Shown here: positions 60,766-64,000 of the stretch, in pieces
Layout of the letters: every line of letters starts with the position of its first letter
Numbering within the stretch: position 1 is the stretch's first letter
Source of the DNA: Bacteroidota bacterium
GTDB lineage: Bacteria > Bacteroidota > Bacteroidia > Bacteroidales > Tannerellaceae
NCBI GenBank assembly: GCA_023429375.1
Contig: JAEYVY010000005.1
Coordinates: 104,432-168,431, forward strand
Reading direction: 5' to 3'
Length of the DNA stretch: 64,000 nucleotides
The notes under the pieces: model-generated
What the model saw: the letters and a program-made list of their open reading frames with translations, nothing else
Told to the model about the DNA's origin: nothing
Database searches by the model: none
Translations under genes and position numbers: made by a program

Positions 60766-62289
60766 TTAATGTTTAAAATGGCGAACTCCTGTTTTAACCA
60801 TTGCAATATTATTTTGATTGCAATAATCAACTGATAATGTATCATTCACTGATCCACCAGGTTGAATAACAGCGGTTACACCTGCTTTAGCAGCAATTTC
60901 CACACAGTCTGGGAAAGGGAAAAATGCATCCGAAGCCATAACAGCACCATTCAAATCAAATTCAAATGAATTGGCCTTTTCTATCGCTTGCTTAAGTGCA
61001 TCTACACGCGAAGTCTGACCTATTCCACTTGCACATAATTGTTTGTTCTTCACCAAAGTAATCGCATTTGATTTGCTGTGTTTCACCAATTTATTAGCAA
61101 ACAACAAATCTTCGATTTCTCTCTCATCAGGCTTCTTGTTAGTCATCGGCTCAAGATCGGCTGCAGTTTGGATACTCAAATCTTTTTCCTGCACCAGAAC
61201 TCCATTCAATAATGAACGGAATTGCACCGGACAAGTCCTAAGCTGCTTACGGATTAAGATAATACGATTTTTCTTTTGCATAAGAACTTCTAATGCATCA
61301 GTATCATAGTCCGGAGCAATAATTACTTCAAAGAAGATTTTATTTATCTCCTCTGCAACTTCCTTATTGATTATAGCATTTGAAACCAAGATTCCACCAA
61401 AAGCTGAAACCGGATCGCCAGCCAATGCATCTTTCCATGCCTCAAGCACTGTTGGACGGGAAGCAATACCACATGCATTATTATGCTTCAGAATGGCAAA
61501 CGTTGTTTCTTCGAATTCATCAATCAATCCTACGGCAGCGTCAATATCCAACAAATTGTTGTAAGATATTTCTTTTCCGTGAATTTGATCAAACATATCG
61601 TCGAATTTACCATAGAAGTCTGCATTCTGATGTGGATTCTCTCCATAACGCAGGTGTTTCTTTTCATCAACCGCCACACGTAATACGGAGCCTTCTCTAT
61701 CGTCAAAATAGTTGAATATCGCAGCATCATAACCTGAAGAAACAGCAAACGCTTCCTTTGCAAACCATTTGCGATCTACCAAGGTCGTTTCAGCTCCTTT
61801 TTCTTCCAACAACTGCAAAAGCGGAGAGTATTGATTCTTTGAAGCAACAATCACTACATCTTTGAAATTCTTTGCCGCAGCACGAATCAATGAAATACCA
61901 CCTATATCAATTTTTTCAATGATAGCCTGTTCCTCTGCTCCAGAAGCAACAGTTTCCTGGAAAGGATACAAGTCTACAATCACTAAGTCAATTTCGGGAA
62001 TATTGTACTGCGTCAGCTGACTTTGATCGGTCTCATTTTCTCTACGAGCCAAGATACCTCCAAACACATTTGGATGGAGCGTCTTTACCCGTCCTCCAAG
62101 GATTGATGGATAACCGGTCAAATCTTCCACAGCATCGCAAGGAATTCCTAAAGATTCAATAAAAGTTCTTGTTCCTCCAGTAGAGATAAAACTAACACCC
62201 TCTTCGTGCAGTTTTTTTAATATTTCGTCAAGCCCATCTTTATGATATACAGAAACCAGAGCTCGCTTAATTCGTTTTGTTGCAGCCAT
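60766..62289 (-). CDS. purH: Bifunctional AICAR formyltransferase / IMP cyclohydrolase
   Basis: 507 residues. Last two steps of purine synthesis. N-terminal IMP cyclohydrolase, an MGS-like fold (~1-195: ALVSVYHKDGLDEILKKLHEEGVSFISTGGT, GGRVKTLHPNVFGGILARR). C-terminal AICAR formyltransferase (~200-507: LRYGENPHQNA, LKHNNACGIA, SKSNAITLVKNKQLCASGIGQTSRVDA, SDAFFPFPD, IQPGGSVNDT). It also consumes the AICAR released by HisFH. First gene of the purH-mreBCD-pbp2-rodA operon with its own -7 box. Confidence 0.97.
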   Translation of the reverse strand: MAATKRIKRALVSVYHKDGLDEILKKLHEEGVSFISTGGTRTFIESLGIPCDAVEDLTGYPSILGGRVKTLHPNVFGGILARRENETDQSQLTQYNIPEIDLVIVDLYPFQETVASGAEEQAIIEKIDIGGISLIRAAAKNFKDVVIVASKNQYSPLLQLLEEKGAETTLVDRKWFAKEAFAVSSGYDAAIFNYFDDREGSVLRVAVDEKKHLRYGENPHQNADFYGKFDDMFDQIHGKEISYNNLLDIDAAVGLIDEFEETTFAILKHNNACGIASRPTVLEAWKDALAGDPVSAFGGILVSNAIINKEVAEEINKIFFEVIIAPDYDTDALEVLMQKKNRIILIRKQLRTCPVQFRSLLNGVLVQEKDLSIQTAADLEPMTNKKPDEREIEDLLFANKLVKHSKSNAITLVKNKQLCASGIGQTSRVDALKQAIEKANSFEFDLNGAVMASDAFFPFPDCVEIAAKAGVTAVIQPGGSVNDTLSVDYCNQNNIAMVKTGVRHFKH

Positions 62290-62326
62290 TTTACAGATTT
62301 TTCTTATACAATATTATTTGGGAATA

Positions 62327-62334
62327 CAAAAATA
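62327..62334 (-). promoter_or_regulatory. -7 promoter box for purH and the cell-shape operon
   Basis: TATTTTTG on the minus strand with a TTG about 21 nt upstream (62358-62356), a good Bacteroidota promoter 38 nt before the purH ATG. Confidence 0.6.
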
Positions 62335-62547
62335 ACGATTTATTTCTAATATTTTCAACGGCTTGCAAAAAAACGGAACATATATCTCCAATAAAAAATC
62401 TTTCTCTATTTTGACCATTTTAACTTAATTAGATTAACATCTCACAGAGAGTATAATTACCATCGCATGACAAACAATCTATTAAGCCAGACCCTAGCTT
62501 TGGAAAGCTGTTTACTCAAAATTATAAATATTTTTTGAGTAAAATCA

Positions 62548-62580
62548 GTTGCACATAAATTCAGGAAATTATTATCTTTG
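62548..62580 (+). promoter_or_regulatory. Promoter of tRNA-Pro
   Basis: GTTG at 62548-62551, 21-nt spacer, TATCTTTG at 62573-62580. The mature tRNA begins 43 nt further on. Confidence 0.6.
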
Positions 62581-62622
62581 CAGCCGAGTTTCAGAGGACA
62601 CTCAGAATTCACAAAATAGTAT

Positions 62623-62695
62623 CGGGATGTAGCACAGTTGGTAGCGCGCCACGTTCGGGACGTGGAGGCCGGAAGTTCGAGTCTTCTCATCCCGA
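62623..62695 (+). tRNA. tRNA-Pro (anticodon CGG)
   Basis: 73 nt without encoded CCA. Acceptor stem CGGGATG (62623-62629) pairs fully with CATCCCG (62688-62694), discriminator A. Anticodon stem CCACG/CGTGG with a 7-nt loop TTCGGGA gives anticodon CGG, reading codon CCG. The T arm is GGAAG-TTCGAGT-CTTCT with one G-U pair. A perfect 18-bp hairpin follows the 3' end. Confidence 0.95.
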
Positions 62696-62697
62696 CT

Positions 62698-62740
62698 ATA
62701 ATAGACTAAGCATCTATACATAAGATGCTTAGTCTATTAT
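62698..62740 (+). terminator. 18-bp perfect hairpin after tRNA-Pro
   Basis: Arms 62698-62715 and 62723-62740 are exact reverse complements with a 7-nt loop (ATACATA). AT-rich and without a T-tract; probably the tRNA transcript's 3' end, similar in design to 16183-16233. Confidence 0.65.
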
Positions 62741-62960
62741 CTTAATAAAGACTAGGACAAAACCGGGACGAAGAATAAACAACTACCTTTCAAGATTACT
62801 ACCAAAAATACTACTAAAATTGAGATTAAATTGAGTTTGATTTCGCTTTTCGCTTCATTCCAAATCTTTTTATCACAAAGTTTTCCAACCATTAATCTCT
62901 TATTCTAATCACAAAAAAACATTACTTTTACTTGGTTTATGTTCAATAAAAATCAATGTA

Positions 62961-63692
62961 ATGATGAATCTTCAGGAAATCTTAGCCCACCGTCGTTCAG
63001 TACGACACTATGACTCGAGCAAACCCATAGATACAACACGTGTACAACAATGCTTAAAACTGGCTACCCTGGCACCAACCAGTTCAAATCTACAATTATG
63101 GGAATGCTATCACATCACCAACCGCGATATGTTAAAAGCTATGGGTCCGGCCTGTTTGGATCAAAAGGCGGTAACAACGGCACAGCAATTAGTCGTATTT
63201 GTTGTACGACCCGATTACGTCCGCAGTCATGCGCAAGCAGTTATGGCTTTTGAGAGAGACAATATTAAACGTAACAGTCCTGTAGAAAGACAAGAGAAGC
63301 GAATTAAAGACCGAGAACTCTATTACAATAAACTCATTCCTTTTATGTATGCAAGAAGCTTTGGACTCTTGGGTATCTTACGCAAAGCCCTTGGTCAATG
63401 TATCGGATTATTCAGACCTATGATGCGTCAGCTTTCCGAAAGCGACACGCGCGTCGTTATCCATAAAAGTTGCGCTTTGGCTGCACAAACATTTATGCTT
63501 GCCATGAGCGAAGAAGGCTATGACACATGCCCATTAGAAGGTTTTGATAGCTATAGAGTAAAACGCATTCTAAAGCTCCCGCATTGTGCAGAAATAAACA
63601 TGGTCATTTCTTGTGGCATCCGCAAACCCGAAGGTATATGGGGAGACCGATTCCGTCTGCCTTTTGAGGAGATCTACCACAAGATTGATTAA
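62961..63692 (+). CDS. Nitroreductase-family FMN-dependent oxidoreductase
   Basis: 243 residues. N-terminal family motif LAHRRSVRHYDSSKPID and APTSSNLQLWECYHI place the FMN-binding arginines and serines. The C-terminal block MVISCGIRKPEGIWGDRFRLPFEEI completes the FMN site. A mid-protein insert of about 45 residues (90-135) is typical of larger nitroreductase-like proteins. NAD(P)H-dependent reduction of nitro compounds or quinones is expected; the natural substrate is unknown. Met2 (62964) is an equal alternative start. No clear promoter box. Confidence 0.87.
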   Translation: MMNLQEILAHRRSVRHYDSSKPIDTTRVQQCLKLATLAPTSSNLQLWECYHITNRDMLKAMGPACLDQKAVTTAQQLVVFVVRPDYVRSHAQAVMAFERDNIKRNSPVERQEKRIKDRELYYNKLIPFMYARSFGLLGILRKALGQCIGLFRPMMRQLSESDTRVVIHKSCALAAQTFMLAMSEEGYDTCPLEGFDSYRVKRILKLPHCAEINMVISCGIRKPEGIWGDRFRLPFEEIYHKID

Positions 63693-63743
63693 GCATTGGA
63701 CTATGACTTAATAAGCAAAGGATCGGATATTTAGGAATAACGC

Positions 63744-63774
63744 TTTATTCTTAAATAAATAATTCATATCTTTG
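63744..63774 (+). promoter_or_regulatory. Promoter of rpsP
   Basis: TTTA (63744-63747), 19-nt spacer, TATCTTTG (63767-63774), 45 nt upstream of the rpsP ATG. Confidence 0.6.
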
Positions 63775-63819
63775 CACCCGCAATACAAATGCATAAACAA
63801 ATTATTCAAATTATTAAAG

Positions 63820-64000
63820 ATGGCAACAAAAATTAGATTGCAAAGACACGGTCGTAAAGGGTACGCTTTTTACCAAATCGTAGTCGCAGACAGCAGGGCT
63901 CCACGTGATGGAAAGTTTATTGAAAGGATAGGTTCTTATAATCCGAACACTAATCCTGCTACAATAGATTTGAATTTCGAAAGAGCTTTGTATTGGTTAC
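63820..64000 (+). CDS. rpsP: 30S ribosomal protein S16, 3' truncated by window edge
   Basis: The 60 visible codons read [20 protein letters not shown], then [22 protein letters not shown] and ERALYWL, the conserved N-terminal part of bS16, an assembly protein of the small ribosomal subunit. Start ATG at 63820; the frame is still open at base 64000. Bacteroidota S16 is usually longer than the E. coli protein, with a C-terminal extension that lies outside the window. Confidence 0.96.
   Translation, partial: MATKIRLQRHGRKGYAFYQIVVADSRAPRDGKFIERIGSYNPNTNPATIDLNFERALYWL

Larger units (their letters stand above)
62290..62622. other. 333-nt divergent intergenic region
   Basis: Between purH (-) and tRNA-Pro (+). 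Holds the purH promoter (62327-62358), the tRNA promoter (62548-62580), and two tandem palindromes at 62496-62509 (AGCTTT/AAAGCT) and 62511-62543 (11-bp arms TTTACTCAAAA, 11-nt spacer) just upstream of the tRNA promoter. No open frame of note. Confidence 0.6.

Noticed and set aside
62623..62695. CGGGATG...CATCCCG match between tRNA-Pro and the palindromic repeat arms
   Set aside because: The similarity is the tRNA acceptor stem; the rest of the sequence folds as a normal tRNA, so it is coincidence rather than a repeat copy.
1..64000. Mobile elements, prophage, CRISPR arrays, toxin-antitoxin or defence systems
   Set aside because: Looked for transposase, integrase, phage structural, Cas and restriction motifs and for regularly spaced direct repeats; none seen.

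Overview
The window reads as a chromosomal segment of a Bacteroidales bacterium (Bacteroides/Parabacteroides-like; genus not resolvable by eye). Evidence: a SusC/SusD outer-membrane uptake pair with its own ECF sigma factor and FecR-type anti-sigma factor, many secreted or lipoprotein glycoside hydrolases, GldH, a monofunctional aspartokinase, and repeated promoter -7 boxes of the Bacteroidota type TAnnTTTG in front of genes. Shine-Dalgarno sequences are largely absent. I see no transposase, integrase, phage gene, CRISPR array or rRNA; the content looks like core genome plus carbohydrate-use accessory genes.

Layout. 1-12.2 kb: the end of an outer-membrane phospholipase A, then a carbohydrate/outer-membrane island on the minus strand (FecR, SusC, SusD, a DUF6057-like membrane protein, a CXXCH-bearing beta-propeller lipoprotein, a GH43-like hydrolase), with its ECF sigma factor divergent from fecR. 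12.2-26.4 kb: priA, a small outer-membrane barrel, a beta-carbonic anhydrase, a GH92 mannosidase, an ABC-F ATPase, an MFS exporter, a small secreted protein, a YitT protein, an aminotransferase and a LolE-type permease. 26.4-33.7 kb (minus): glycosyltransferase 2, lysA, lysC, an FtsE-type ATPase and the his genes hisIE-hisF-hisA-hisH. 33.9-39.7 kb: a Tat-exported isomerase/oxidoreductase pair, the NAD(P)HX repair enzyme, an SDR dehydrogenase and menA. 39.8-46.5 kb: GH2, GH43 and GH78 enzymes, probably acting on a rhamnose-containing plant or host glycan. 46.6-54.6 kb: hcp (nitrosative stress), an unknown lipoprotein plus GSCFA protein, an S41 protease, a sugar-kinase-like protein and ricT. 54.5-62.3 kb: gldH converging on the cell-shape operon purH-mreB-mreC-mreD-pbp2-rodA. 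62.6-64 kb: tRNA-Pro(CGG), a nitroreductase and the start of rpsP.

The most unusual signal is non-coding. Two 69-bp palindromic elements lie about 32 kb apart (16536-16604 and, inverted, 48325-48393), each between convergent genes. They are equal in length and about 80 percent identical. All five substitutions in one stem arm are matched by compensating changes in the other arm. This suggests a dispersed, structure-conserved repeat, probably acting as a bidirectional terminator. Other second-look items are a CRP/FNR-like dyad at the hcp promoter, two strong terminators placed inside operons (susD/DUF6057 and lysC/lysA), a haem-c-like motif in a polysaccharide-locus lipoprotein, and a run of three identical 11-nt gene overlaps in the cell-shape operon.
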